This document shows, piece by piece, positions 25,785-33,064 of a DNA stretch of 60,012 nucleotides. The stretch is taken from NCBI GenBank assembly GCA_905234175.1, contig CAJOGX010000009.1:1-60012 (forward strand), read 5' to 3'. Numbering within the stretch: the stretch's first letter is position 1; the number at the start of each line of letters is the position of its first letter. This DNA is from an uncultured Selenomonadaceae bacterium. Its GTDB lineage: Bacteria; Bacillota; Negativicutes; Selenomonadales; Selenomonadaceae. Made by a program: the position numbers and the translations under genes. The notes beneath the pieces were generated by a model. It made no database searches and was not told the DNA's origin. It saw only the letters and a list, made by a program, of their open reading frames with translations.

Positions 25785-26177
25785 TTAACGTTTGGAGAAC
25801 TGGGACGCCTTGCGGGCTTTCTTGAGGCCGTACTTGCGGCGTTCCTTTTCGCGCGGGTCGCGGGTAACGAAGCCGGCTCTTTTGAGCGCGGGGCGGAGCT
25901 CGCCGTTGAGTTCCATCAAAGCGCGGGTAATGCCGTGACGAATTGCGCCGGCCTGACCGGAAGTGCCGCCGCCCTTGACGCTTGCAACGACGTCGTATTT
26001 GTCTTCCATTTCCGTCAGAACGAGCGGCTGACGAACGATAAGTTCAAGAGTTTTGAGCCCGAAATATTCTTCCATTTCGCGGTCGTTTATTGTGACTTTG
26101 CCGGTGCCAGGAATAAGGCGGACGCGCGCGACTGAACTTTTGCGGCGGCCGGTGCCGTAGTAACTAACTTCTGCCAT
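25785..26177 (-). CDS. rpsI: Small ribosomal subunit protein S9
   Basis: 130 residues, full length. Typical [16 protein letters not shown] start, [19 protein letters not shown] core and the basic tail [14 protein letters not shown] that reaches the P-site tRNA. Follows rplM by 5 nt in the usual L13-S9 operon. Confidence 0.97.
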   Translation of the reverse strand: MAEVSYYGTGRRKSSVARVRLIPGTGKVTINDREMEEYFGLKTLELIVRQPLVLTEMEDKYDVVASVKGGGTSGQAGAIRHGITRALMELNGELRPALKRAGFVTRDPREKERRKYGLKKARKASQFSKR

Positions 26178-26182
26178 TTATA

Positions 26183-26620
26183 TCACCTTTCGATTTTCAA
26201 TTCTTCGGGTTGCTGCGCGGCGTGCGGGTGCTTATCGCCGACGTACACGTGGAGCTTGCGGAAAAGGTCTGCGCCGAGTTTATTTTTCGGCAGCATTCCC
26301 TTGACTGCGTGCTCAATGACGCGTTCGGGATATTTCTGCATCCACTCGGCAGCCGTAGCGAATTTCGCGCCGCCAGGGTAACCGGTATGGTGATAATAAG
26401 TTTTCTTGCGAAGTTTTTTGCCGGTAAAGACGGCTTTCTCGGCGTTGATAACGATAACAAAATCGCCGGTATCGACGTGCGGAGTGTATTCCGGTTTATT
26501 TTTGCCGCGAAGGACTTTAGCAATTTCAGCAGCGAGGCGCCCGACAATCTGACCTTCGGCGTCGACTACGTACCATTTCTGCTCGACGCTCCCCGCCTTT
26601 GCCATGTAAGTATCTTTCAT
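26183..26620 (-). CDS. rplM: Large ribosomal subunit protein L13
   Basis: 145 residues. Matches L13 throughout: [33 protein letters not shown] and [18 protein letters not shown]. An early 50S assembly protein. ATG 26620 is 10 nt after GGAGG; an in-frame ATG five codons later is also possible. The 70-90 nt leader can pair GCAAAC with GTTTGC and may be an L13-type autoregulatory leader (inference). Confidence 0.97.
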   Translation of the reverse strand: MKDTYMAKAGSVEQKWYVVDAEGQIVGRLAAEIAKVLRGKNKPEYTPHVDTGDFVIVINAEKAVFTGKKLRKKTYYHHTGYPGGAKFATAAEWMQKYPERVIEHAVKGMLPKNKLGADLFRKLHVYVGDKHPHAAQQPEELKIER

Positions 26621-26707
26621 TAGAATTTTTCCTCCAGATTTGCGAATCTCATTCTGGCAAACTCAAACGCCCGGGGCTTTGGAAACATTCAAGCGCCATG
26701 TTTGCTT

Positions 26708-26736
26708 ATCTTAATAAATTCGCGCCGCCTTGTCAA
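26708..26736 (-). promoter_or_regulatory. Promoter for rplM-rpsI
   Basis: Minus-strand -35 TTGACA (26731-26736), 17-nt spacer, -10 TAAGAT (26708-26713). Confidence 0.8.
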
Positions 26737-26747
26737 GAATTTTTCGC

Positions 26748-26776
26748 TTGCCTTTTCAGTTCAAGTCATTTAAAAT
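26748..26776 (+). promoter_or_regulatory. Divergent promoter for the 26810 gene
   Basis: -35 TTGCCT (26748-26753), 17-nt spacer, -10 TAAAAT (26771-26776), leaving a leader of about 30 nt. Confidence 0.55.
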
Positions 26777-26809
26777 TTGATTCAACAACGAATGACTGGA
26801 GGTTTTACC

Positions 26810-27289
26810 GTGGAAAAAATTCAGCGCAAAAATTACAATCCCTGCGGCGACCCGCTCGGCAACGCTCAAAAAATCTGCGACGCCGCTGCCAGTTCGTATT
26901 TCAACCTGCCCTACCGCGAAATCATGCGCGCGCTTGTCGTTCAGGAAATCAGCGCGGCTCAGCAAATTAATCCGGCGGTTCTCAGCTGGACGAATTATAA
27001 CTTGAACGACGTAGAAAATTCTGCCGCGCTTGACTTCACGGACTTCGCGCCGGAACAAATCGGGCTGGCGAAATATTTTCTGCACCTGCTCTACGAAAAT
27101 CGCTACAACGTCGAGTACAACCGCCTCGCCGCCTGCGCCGAAAATCTTGACGCAAAAATTTTAGCGAACGTCCCGCGCGACGAGCTTGAGCGGAAAATTA
27201 ATTCTATCGCGCAGGAGACCGGCTACGGCGCAACCTTCGACGACATGACGGCGGAGCTGGAAAATTTCGTGCGGAGTTTCGGTGGCTGA
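26810..27289 (+). CDS. Protein of unknown function
   Basis: 159 residues, soluble, mostly helical by composition, no motif I recognise. It starts VEKIQRKNYNPCGDPLGNA and has an aromatic-rich middle (LAKYFLHLLYENRYNVEYN). GTG 26810 is preferred since GGAGG lies 7-8 nt upstream; an in-frame TTG/ATG further up has no ribosome site. Its last 8 bases overlap the start of the SpoU methyltransferase, so the two are co-translated and may share a role in RNA or ribosome maintenance (inference). Confidence 0.7.
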   Translation: MEKIQRKNYNPCGDPLGNAQKICDAAASSYFNLPYREIMRALVVQEISAAQQINPAVLSWTNYNLNDVENSAALDFTDFAPEQIGLAKYFLHLLYENRYNVEYNRLAACAENLDAKILANVPRDELERKINSIAQETGYGATFDDMTAELENFVRSFGG

Positions 27290-28055
27290 GTTGTCGGCGC
27301 AGATAAAACTCGCGCAGAAATTGCGGCTGAAAAAGTTTCGCGCGGAATTTGGATTATTTTTGGCGGAAGGCTTGCGGCTGTGCGAAATGGCGCCGGACGC
27401 GGAAATTAAGTTCGGATTTTACACGCCGGATTTTTTAGCGAGCGAGCGGGCGATACAATTAGTCGGGCGGCTGAAAAAAATTGTAACGATGCAGGAAATT
27501 TCGGAAGCGGCGTTTGAAAAAATCAGCGAGACGAAGACGCCGCAGGGGATTTTGCTGGTCATGCGGCAGAAACTTTCGGCGCCGGAAGAAGTTTTCACGA
27601 AAAAATTAATCGTGGCGCTGGACGCGGTGCACGACGCGGGGAATCTGGGAACGATTTTGCGGACGGCGGAGGCGTTTTCGTGCGGCGTGGTTTTGCTGGA
27701 CGATTCGGCAGACGCGTTCAACTCGAAAGTCGTGCGGGCGTCGATGGGGGCGCTGTTCAATTTGGCGCTTACTAAAATGCCGCGGGCAGAATTTTTAGCG
27801 CTGGCGAGAAGTTCTGGCGCAGAAATTTTAGCGGCGGCGCTGGATTCGGCGGCGGAAATTTATTTTGAGCAGGACTTCACGAAAAAAGTCGCGGTAGTTT
27901 TCGGTAGCGAGGCGGCGGGAGTTTCGCCGGAAATCTTAGGCGCGGCGCGGAAAATTTACATACCGATGAGCGGCAGGGCGGAAAGTCTGAACGTTTCGGC
28001 GGCGGCAGCGATTGTAATTTCCGAAGCCGTCAGGCAGCGAAAAAAATTTTTTTGA
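27282..28055 (+). CDS. SpoU/TrmH-family RNA 2'-O-methyltransferase
   Basis: 257 residues. Knotted SPOUT motifs: motif 1 DAVHDAGNLGTILRTAEAF, motif 2 VVFGSEAAGVSPE and motif 3 IYIPMSGRAESLNVSAAAAI. N-terminal part is the L30-like substrate-binding domain (RLKKFRAEFGLFLAEG). It should methylate ribose in rRNA or tRNA; the target is not clear. A second SpoU enzyme (rlmB) lies at 35757. Starts at GTG inside the previous gene, with GGAG 5 nt upstream. Confidence 0.9.
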   Translation: MAELSAQIKLAQKLRLKKFRAEFGLFLAEGLRLCEMAPDAEIKFGFYTPDFLASERAIQLVGRLKKIVTMQEISEAAFEKISETKTPQGILLVMRQKLSAPEEVFTKKLIVALDAVHDAGNLGTILRTAEAFSCGVVLLDDSADAFNSKVVRASMGALFNLALTKMPRAEFLALARSSGAEILAAALDSAAEIYFEQDFTKKVAVVFGSEAAGVSPEILGAARKIYIPMSGRAESLNVSAAAAIVISEAVRQRKKFF

Positions 28056-28061
28056 TTGAAC

Positions 28062-28090
28062 TTGACAAACTCAACCTTACGTGTTAGACT
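28062..28090 (+). promoter_or_regulatory. Promoter for the tRNA cluster
   Basis: -35 TTGACA (28062-28067), 17-nt spacer, -10 TAGACT (28085-28090), 44 nt before the first tRNA. Confidence 0.75.
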
Positions 28091-28134
28091 TTGCAAGCTG
28101 AATTTATTGGTTTAGTGAAAGCTGATAGCAGCGC

Positions 28135-28210
28135 CGCGGGGTGGTGTAATTGGCAACACATTGGGCTCATAACCCAAAGAGTATCGGTTCGATTCCGGTT
28201 CCCGCAACCA
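28135..28210 (+). tRNA. Initiator tRNA-fMet, anticodon CAT
   Basis: Acceptor CGCGGGG/TCCCGCA keeps the C1-A72 mismatch of initiators; the anticodon stem has GGG/CCC pairs next to loop CTCATAA. T arm ATCGG/CCGGT. CCA is encoded (28208-28210). Confidence 0.95.
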
Positions 28211-28212
28211 AA

Positions 28213-28288
28213 GCTGATGTAGCTCAGTCGGCAGAGCGTATCCTTGGTAAGGATAAGGTCACCAGTTCAATCCTGGTCATCAGCTCCA
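28213..28288 (+). tRNA. tRNA-Thr, anticodon GGT
   Basis: Acceptor GCTGATG/CATCAGC, D arm GCTC/GAGC, anticodon stem TATCC/GGATA with loop TTGGTAA, T arm ACCAG/CTGGT, encoded CCA. Confidence 0.95.
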
Positions 28289-28292
28289 GAAT

Positions 28293-28369
28293 GGCGGCAT
28301 AGCTCAGTTGGCTAGAGCATTCGGTTCATACCCGGAGTGTCCCTGGTTCAAATCCAGGTGCCGCCACCA
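28293..28369 (+). tRNA. Elongator tRNA-Met, anticodon CAT
   Basis: Acceptor GGCGGCA/TGCCGCC, anticodon stem TTCGG/CCGGA with loop TTCATAC, T arm CCTGG/CCAGG, encoded CCA. The fully paired acceptor rules out an initiator; the sequence is closer to elongator Met than to the lysidine-modified Ile. Confidence 0.9.
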
Positions 28370-28383
28370 TTCGCGAACTTTTC

Positions 28384-28408
28384 CCCCTTCGGAAGGGGCT
28401 TTATTTTT
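28384..28408 (+). terminator. Hairpin and T-run between tRNAs and rpmG
   Basis: CCCCTT-CGG-AAGGGG followed by CTTTATTTTT. The T-run is interrupted, so it may be a partial terminator that lowers transcription into rpmG-secE-nusG. Confidence 0.55.
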
Positions 28409-28422
28409 AAGGAGGAACAAAA

Positions 28423-28572
28423 ATGCGCACCAATATCACGCTTTCCTGTACCGAGTGCAAAAACCGCAACTACCGCACGAACAAAAATAAGAAGAATACG
28501 CCCGACAGAATTGAACTCAAGAAGTACTGCAAGTTCTGCAAAAAGCACACGGCGCACAGAGAGACTAAATAA
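28423..28572 (+). CDS. rpmG: Large ribosomal subunit protein L33
   Basis: 49 residues. Zinc-type L33 with two CxxC pairs: [10 protein letters not shown] and YCKFCKKH, ending HRETK. ATG 28423 follows AAGGAGG by 7-8 nt. Heads the conserved rpmG-secE-nusG cluster. Confidence 0.97.
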   Translation: MRTNITLSCTECKNRNYRTNKNKKNTPDRIELKKYCKFCKKHTAHRETK

Positions 28573-28603
28573 ATCGGCGGTCGGATTGGCGGGGGTGTAA
28601 GAT

Positions 28604-28813
28604 TTGGCGGAAAAAAATGAGGCGGTCGAAAAAAAAGGCGCGCTGCGGTTTCTGCGCGAAGTACGCGCCGAGCTGAACAAAGTTTCGTGGCCGACGAAAA
28701 AAGAGCTGGCGTCTTACACGGGCGTAGTCGGAATCACGGTCGTGATAGTGTGCGCGCTGATTTGGATTTGTGACACGGCGTTCGCGCGCCTGTTTCGCAT
28801 AATCCTCGGCTGA
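28604..28813 (+). CDS. secE: Preprotein translocase subunit SecE
   Basis: 69 residues, short single-span SecE. It has the amphipathic RAELNKVSWPTKKEL motif and one transmembrane helix (VVGITVVIVCALIWICDTAF). It clamps SecY in the inner membrane. Start is TTG 28604, 6 nt after GGGGGTG. Lies between rpmG and nusG as in most bacteria. Confidence 0.96.
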   Translation: MAEKNEAVEKKGALRFLREVRAELNKVSWPTKKELASYTGVVGITVVIVCALIWICDTAFARLFRIILG

Positions 28814-28827
28814 AAGGAGCTTTTTCT

Positions 28828-29382
28828 ATGGAACACAAGCCCCAACCGACGGATCAGAAAGATTTGTCCAAACGCGCCTGGTACGTCATTCACACTTTTT
28901 CCGGCTACGAAAACAAAGTCAAGGCTAATCTCGACAAGAAAATTATCGCGCAGGATTTGGGCGACGTGATTTTTGACGTGGTTGTTCCAATGCGCGAGGA
29001 ATCCGAGTTCAAGGACGGTAAACGCCGCGTCGTCAAGAAAAAGCTCATTCCAGGTTACGTAATGGTTGATATGATTGTCAACAATTATTCCTGGTTCGTC
29101 GTGCGAAATACCAACGGCGTCACGGGTTTTGTTGGCACGGAAAAAGAGCCAATTCCGCTGACTATTGAGGAAGCTGAACGCATTTTGACGGAACTTGCCG
29201 AAGCGCGTCCCGAAGATGTTCCAATCGGCTTTGAGATAAACGACCGCGTGAGAATTATTTCCGGCCTGTTTGAAAACCGCGTCGCTATTGTCAAGGCGAT
29301 TGACCCTGTGCGGCGCCGCGTTAAAGTGCTGGTTGAAAATGCGCCAGTTGATTTGGACGTCAGCGAGCTTGAAAAAATCTAA
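28828..29382 (+). CDS. nusG: Transcription termination/antitermination protein NusG
   Basis: 184 residues. NGN domain (AWYVIHTFSGYENKVKANL, KKKLIPGYVMV, GVTGFVG) followed by the KOW domain (DRVRIISGLFENRVAIVKAI). It couples RNA polymerase to ribosomes or Rho. ATG 28828 follows GAAAGGAG. The next gene, rplK, is separated by 353 bp occupied by the promoter element. Confidence 0.97.
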   Translation: MEHKPQPTDQKDLSKRAWYVIHTFSGYENKVKANLDKKIIAQDLGDVIFDVVVPMREESEFKDGKRRVVKKKLIPGYVMVDMIVNNYSWFVVRNTNGVTGFVGTEKEPIPLTIEEAERILTELAEARPEDVPIGFEINDRVRIISGLFENRVAIVKAIDPVRRRVKVLVENAPVDLDVSELEKI

Positions 29383-29455
29383 ACCGCACTGAGAGGATAA
29401 ACCGCTATAAATTTTTTTATAAGGAGGTGAAAACCGTTACTGAAAGCTTTTTGTG

Positions 29456-29484
29456 TTGACATATCCTGCCCCAATTCGTATAAT
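29456..29484 (+). promoter_or_regulatory. Strong promoter in element copy 2, for rplK-rplA
   Basis: -35 TTGACA (29456-29461), 17-nt spacer, -10 TATAAT (29479-29484): a perfect consensus. It leaves a leader of about 245 nt before rplK. Confidence 0.85.
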
Positions 29485-29598
29485 CGCACTGCCTTTGAAA
29501 AGTCGGGGTACGCGGTTGGCAATTTGTAACGTTGTTGCTGTAAAATCCTGAGCGTACAAAAGGTATGCATGAAGTTCCACTTTCAAGGAAATCTGCAT

Positions 29599-29658
29599 AT
29601 GTACCCGTTCGTTAGCGGGGAATTTAAGCCTGTGGAGCGTTATACCAAACGCAAGTAG
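29599..29658 (+). CDS. Conserved 19-residue ORF inside the repeat element (rplK leader)
   Basis: ATG 29599 to TAG 29656-29658, encoding MYPFVSGEFKPVERYTKRK, with AAGGAA 8 nt upstream. It matches the copy at 3120-3179 in length, start and stop with three base differences. It could be a leader peptide or a by-product of conserved RNA structure. Confidence 0.35.
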   Translation: MYPFVSGEFKPVERYTKRK

Positions 29659-29735
29659 TTTCGGCAAAAGCGGACGTGATGAAGCAGGAATGGGACATAG
29701 ATTTTTTCTTGTAAGTTCTCAGTAACGGTGTAATT

Positions 29736-30161
29736 GTGGCAAAGAAAGTCACGAAAGTTGTTAAGTTGCAGGTTCCGGCAGGTAAGGCTACGCCCGCGCC
29801 GCCGGTAGGTCCTGCGCTTGGTCAGGCTGGCGTCAATATCATGGCGTTCGTCAAGGAGTTCAACGACCGCACTGCGCAGCAGGCTGGATTGATTATTCCT
29901 GTTGAAATTTCCGTCTACGAAGACAGGTCTTTCACTTTTATCACGAAGACGCCGCCGGCTCCTGTACTGCTGAAAAAAGCCGCCGGTATCGAAAAAGGTT
30001 CTGGCGAGCCCAACAAGACGAAGGTTGCGAAAATTCCGCGCGCCAAGGCTGTCGAAATCGCTGAGATGAAAATGAAAGACTTGAACGCAGCGTCAATCGA
30101 GGCGGCAACGCGCATGATTGAAGGCACCGCGCGCAGCATGGGAATTGAAATCGTCGCGTAA
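29736..30161 (+). CDS. rplK: Large ribosomal subunit protein L11
   Basis: 141 residues. Typical [20 protein letters not shown], the GTPase-centre C-terminal domain [20 protein letters not shown] and the ending [11 protein letters not shown]. It stabilises the stalk base. GTG 29736 has only GGTG, the end of the upstream element, as a possible ribosome site. Confidence 0.97.
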   Translation: MAKKVTKVVKLQVPAGKATPAPPVGPALGQAGVNIMAFVKEFNDRTAQQAGLIIPVEISVYEDRSFTFITKTPPAPVLLKKAAGIEKGSGEPNKTKVAKIPRAKAVEIAEMKMKDLNAASIEAATRMIEGTARSMGIEIVA

Positions 30162-30212
30162 ATTTTTGGACGTGGGAGAGAAATCGTTCGTACCACTGGA
30201 GGAATTTTTGTA

Positions 30213-30896
30213 ATGGCAAAAAAAGGCAAAAAATATCGCGCAGCCGCTGAACTTATCGAGGAAGGCAAGCTGTACGAAGTCGATGAGGCCGTGGAGCTCG
30301 TTAAGAAAACTTCCACTGCGAAATTCGACGAAACCATTGAAATGCACGTACGTCTGGGCGTCGACCCGAAGTACAACGACCAGCAGGTTCGCGGCGCCGT
30401 CGTTCTGCCCAACGGTACTGGCAAATCCAAGCGCGTTCTGGTTTTTACCAAGGGCGAAAAGGTCAAGGAAGCTGAAGACGCGGGCGCTGACTACGTTGGC
30501 GCTGAAGAGCTCGTTGAAAAAATTAAGGGCGGCTGGTTCGATTTTGACGTTGCAGTTGCCACGCCGGATATGATGGGTCTCGTCGGGCGTCTCGGTAAAC
30601 TGCTCGGTCCGCGCGGGCTCATGCCTAACCCGAAACTCGGCACCGTTACCCCTAACGTCGCGCAGGCCGTTTCCGAACAGAAAGCCGGTAAAGTTGAGTA
30701 CCGCACCGACAAGGCTGGCAACATTCACTGCCCGATTGGCAAGGCGTCTTTCGAGGAAGCGAAACTTCGCGAAAATTATCAGACGCTGCTCGATACGCTC
30801 ATTCGCGTAAAACCGGCGGCGGCTAAAGGTCAGTACCTTCGCTCAATCACGCTCAGCGCAACAATGGGTCCTGGCGTGGCGGTTGTCCTGCCGTAA
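30213..30896 (+). CDS. rplA: Large ribosomal subunit protein L1
   Basis: 227 residues. Matches L1: [59 protein letters not shown]. It forms the L1 stalk and often represses its own operon. ATG 30213 follows GGAGG by 10 nt; 51 nt after rplK. Confidence 0.97.
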   Translation: MAKKGKKYRAAAELIEEGKLYEVDEAVELVKKTSTAKFDETIEMHVRLGVDPKYNDQQVRGAVVLPNGTGKSKRVLVFTKGEKVKEAEDAGADYVGAEELVEKIKGGWFDFDVAVATPDMMGLVGRLGKLLGPRGLMPNPKLGTVTPNVAQAVSEQKAGKVEYRTDKAGNIHCPIGKASFEEAKLRENYQTLLDTLIRVKPAAAKGQYLRSITLSATMGPGVAVVLP

Positions 30897-30950
30897 GCAC
30901 TTACTCTCACCAAATTTTGACAAAATTTTTGTCGCACTCCGCAAGTAGCG

Positions 30951-31013
30951 CAGGGATTGAAAAAAAAGGGATCGCAGGGATTGAAAAAAAAGAGAGCGCA
31001 GGGATTGAAAAAA
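30951..31013 (+). repeat. Tandem GCAGGGATTGAAA repeats, first cluster
   Basis: Three copies of a 24-nt unit, GCAGGGATTGAAAAAAAAG plus five bases, at about 30950, 30974 and 30998, just upstream of the L10 leader. They would encode QGLKK repeats in one frame but no ORF is supported. Confidence 0.8.
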
Positions 31014-31016
31014 ATG

Positions 31017-31100
31017 ACCATAGACAGCAGGTGCATTCTGCGTAAATCCTGCCGAGGTCGGAGCTTTACTATTACAAAAGTTTCTCCGATTGTCTATGGT
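31017..31100 (+). ncRNA. Ribosomal protein L10 leader RNA
   Basis: A three-way junction: closing stem ACCATAGACA/TGTCTATGGT (10 bp), hairpin GCAGG/CCTGC with the conserved AAATCCTGCCGAGGT stretch, and hairpin CGGAG/CTCCG. This matches the L10 leader family of Firmicutes, which binds the L10(L12)4 complex to reduce rplJ-rplL expression. Confidence 0.88.
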
Positions 31101-31102
31101 AG

Positions 31103-31130
31103 TCGGGGAATTTTTAATTTCCCGATTTTT
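31103..31130 (+). terminator. Attenuator terminator after the L10 leader
   Basis: TCGGGGAA / TTTCCCGA stem followed by five T, immediately downstream of the leader and upstream of rplJ. Leader-dependent attenuation is inferred. A second small palindrome, GCATTAT-GCC-ATAATGC, follows at 31134-31150. Confidence 0.7.
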
Positions 31131-31148
31131 ATAGCATTATGCCATAAT

Positions 31149-31190
31149 GCAGGGATTGAAATAGGGATTGAAATAGGGATTGAAAAAAAT
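31149..31190 (+). repeat. Tandem AGGGATTGAAAT repeats, second cluster
   Basis: Three tandem 12-nt units (AGGGATTGAAAT twice, then AGGGATTGAAAA), using the same core as the cluster at 30951. It ends next to the GGGAGGTG ribosome site of rplJ. Confidence 0.8.
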
Positions 31191-31206
31191 GGGAGGTGAA
31201 TTTTAA

Positions 31207-31752
31207 GTGGGTGTAACTCCTAAGAAAGAGGCCGTCGTCGCCGAAATTAAGGGCTGGCTGACTGAAGCCAAATCCGTCGTTGTTTCCAGCTACAAGGGCT
31301 TGAACGTCGCAACCGATACGCAGATGCGCCGCGAACTCCGCGAAGCTGGCGTCCAATATAAAGTCGTCAAGAACACTATGCTCAGAATCGCCGCGAAGGA
31401 TTTGGGTATCGAAGGGCTCGATTCGCACCTTGAAGGCACCACGGCTATCGTTTTCTCTACGACCGATGCCGTCGCTCCTGCGAAAATTCTCGTCGACTTC
31501 ATGAAGAAAAACAAGCTCGAAGACGCTGGCATTCTCACGATTAAAGCCGGTATCCTCGATAAAAAGGTTCTCAGCGACGCCGAAGTTAAAGCGCTCGCCG
31601 CTCTGCCCAGCCGCGAAGAACTTATCGCGAAACTCCTCGGCAGCATGAACGCGCCGCTTGCCAATACCGTCGGTCTGCTCTCTACGATTATTCGCAACGC
31701 TATCGGCGTTATCGACGCTCTGCGCGAAAAGCGCGAAAAAGAGGCAGCGTAA
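31207..31752 (+). CDS. rplJ: Large ribosomal subunit protein L10
   Basis: 181 residues. Typical VVVSSYKGLNVATDTQMRRE and the C-terminal helix that binds L7/L12 dimers. GTG 31207 follows GGGAGGTG by 8 nt. Regulated by the L10 leader upstream; rplL follows by 36 nt. Confidence 0.97.
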   Translation: MGVTPKKEAVVAEIKGWLTEAKSVVVSSYKGLNVATDTQMRRELREAGVQYKVVKNTMLRIAAKDLGIEGLDSHLEGTTAIVFSTTDAVAPAKILVDFMKKNKLEDAGILTIKAGILDKKVLSDAEVKALAALPSREELIAKLLGSMNAPLANTVGLLSTIIRNAIGVIDALREKREKEAA

Positions 31753-31788
31753 ACTTTTACTGATTTGAAAATTTTGGAGGTAAATACC

Positions 31789-32160
31789 GTGACTAAAGAA
31801 GAAATTATTGAAGCCATTGGCTCTATGACAGTCCTCGAACTTTCCGAACTCGTGAAGGCTATGGAAGAAAAATTCGGCGTTTCCGCAGCCGCCCCCGTAG
31901 CAGTTGCCGCCGCCGCTCCAGTTGCCGCAGCCGCTGAAGAAGAAGAAAAAACCGAATTTGACGTTGTTCTCGCTGAAGTCGGCGCTGAAAAAATCAAAGT
32001 TATCAAAGCCGTCCGCGAAGCTACCGGTCTCGGCCTTAAGGAAGCCAAAGCGCTCGTCGATGGCGCGCCCGCTCCCGTTAAGGAAAAAATTTCCAAGGCT
32101 GACGCTGAAGCTCTCAAAGCCAAACTCGAAGAAGTCGGCGCGAAAGTCGAAATTAAATAA
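31789..32160 (+). CDS. rplL: Large ribosomal subunit protein L7/L12
   Basis: 123 residues. N-terminal dimerisation domain ([19 protein letters not shown]), Ala/Val hinge, and C-terminal factor-binding domain ([20 protein letters not shown]). Start GTG 31789, 8 nt after GGAGG; the in-frame TTG at 31765 lacks a site. Confidence 0.97.
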   Translation: MTKEEIIEAIGSMTVLELSELVKAMEEKFGVSAAAPVAVAAAAPVAAAAEEEEKTEFDVVLAEVGAEKIKVIKAVREATGLGLKEAKALVDGAPAPVKEKISKADAEALKAKLEEVGAKVEIK

Positions 32161-32180
32161 TTTATCGTTAGTCCCGTTCG

Positions 32181-32211
32181 AGGCGGTGTCAATTCCGGCA
32201 CTGCCTTTTTT
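32181..32211 (+). terminator. Intrinsic terminator of the rplJ-rplL operon
   Basis: GGCGGTG / CACTGCC stem (one wobble), then six T. Confidence 0.8.
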
Positions 32212-32226
32212 AGTTGAGGTAACGCC

Positions 32227-33054
32227 ATGACTGATAAAATTTCCAACGCCATTAAGATTTTGCGCGACGCTCAAACGATTCTTATTGGCGCCGGTGCCGG
32301 CCTTTCTACTGCGGCGGGCTACACCTATTCCGGCGCGCGCTTTGAAAAATATTTCGCGGACTTCGAGCAAAAGTACGGGTTCAGCGACATGTACAGCGGC
32401 GGTTTTTATCCGTACGAGACGCCGGAGGAATTTTGGGCGTTCTGGAGCAGGAATATTTTTTATAACCGCTACGACCAGCCGCCCAGCGAAGTTCACCGGC
32501 AGCTTTTGCAACTGGTGCGTGAGAAAAATTATTTCGTGCTGACGACGAACGTTGACCATTTGTTTCAGCTCAACGGCTTCGACAAGGCGCGGCTTTTCTA
32601 CACGCAGGGCGATTACGGGCTTTTCCAGTGCCCGACGCCGTGCCACAAGAAAACTTACGATAACGAAAAAGTTGTCCGCGAAATGCTTGCTGCTCAGAAA
32701 AATATGCGCGTGCCGTCGGAACTTTTTCCGCACTGCCCAGTTTGCGGCGAAATGCTCACGACGAATCTGCGTATCGACGACACTTTTGTTGAGGACGAAG
32801 GCTGGCACGCGGCGGCTCAGCGCTACGAAAATTTCCTGCGCGAAAATATTCTCGGCGACATCGTTTACCTTGAGCTCGGCGTCGGTGCCAACACGCCCGC
32901 AATTATCAAGTATCCTTTCTGGAACTTCACCGCCGAAAATCCACGCGCCAAATATATCTGCGTCAACTTCGGTGAGGCGTTCGCGCCCAAAAATATCGCG
33001 CGCCAGTCTGTCGCAGTCGACGCCGACATTAAAAATTTCCTCGCGCAGATTTGA
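32227..33054 (+). CDS. SirTM-type (class M) sirtuin, protein ADP-ribosyltransferase
   Basis: 275 residues. Rossmann NAD-binding start LIGAGAGLSTAAGYTYSG, then TTNVDHLFQLNGF and TQGDYGLFQC, where ordinary sirtuins have the catalytic His; a Gln in this place is a hallmark of SirTM. A zinc ribbon is formed by CPTPC and CPVC. SirTMs attach ADP-ribose to a lipoyl-carrier protein in the oxidative stress response. The next gene is the macrodomain that removes the mark, which supports this. The usual GcvH-L and LplA2 genes are not in the window. ATG 32227 is 7 nt after GAGG. Confidence 0.88.
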   Translation: MTDKISNAIKILRDAQTILIGAGAGLSTAAGYTYSGARFEKYFADFEQKYGFSDMYSGGFYPYETPEEFWAFWSRNIFYNRYDQPPSEVHRQLLQLVREKNYFVLTTNVDHLFQLNGFDKARLFYTQGDYGLFQCPTPCHKKTYDNEKVVREMLAAQKNMRVPSELFPHCPVCGEMLTTNLRIDDTFVEDEGWHAAAQRYENFLRENILGDIVYLELGVGANTPAIIKYPFWNFTAENPRAKYICVNFGEAFAPKNIARQSVAVDADIKNFLAQI

Positions 33055-33064
33055 GGTGCCGCCA

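Larger units (their letters stand above)
29433..29729 (+). mobile_element. Promoter-bearing element with terminal inverted repeats, copy 2
   Basis: About 297 bp between ACCGTTACTGA (29433-29443) and TCAGTAACGGT (29719-29729). It is homologous along its length to 3044-3350 and in the same orientation relative to the downstream gene. Contents in order: inverted repeat, promoter, GTTGTTGCTGTAAAATCC, a CACTTTCAAGGAA block, the 19-codon ORF, CAAAAGCGGA.., inverted repeat. It ends 6 nt before rplK, so it supplies the promoter, the leader and the weak GGTG ribosome site of the L11-L1 operon. In both copies AAGGAGGTGA precedes the left end. Confidence 0.75.

Noticed and set aside
28293..28369. tRNA-Ile2 (CAT, lysidine-modified)
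   Set aside because: Acceptor and stem sequence resemble elongator tRNA-Met of Firmicutes more closely.
29383..29735. Autoregulatory L11/L1 leader specific to rplK
   Set aside because: The same sequence precedes nfeD-floA, so a dedicated r-protein leader does not fit.
30931..31190. CRISPR array
   Set aside because: The repeats share a core like the end of I-C repeats, but intervals are 12-24 nt, spacers are absent and no cas genes lie near.
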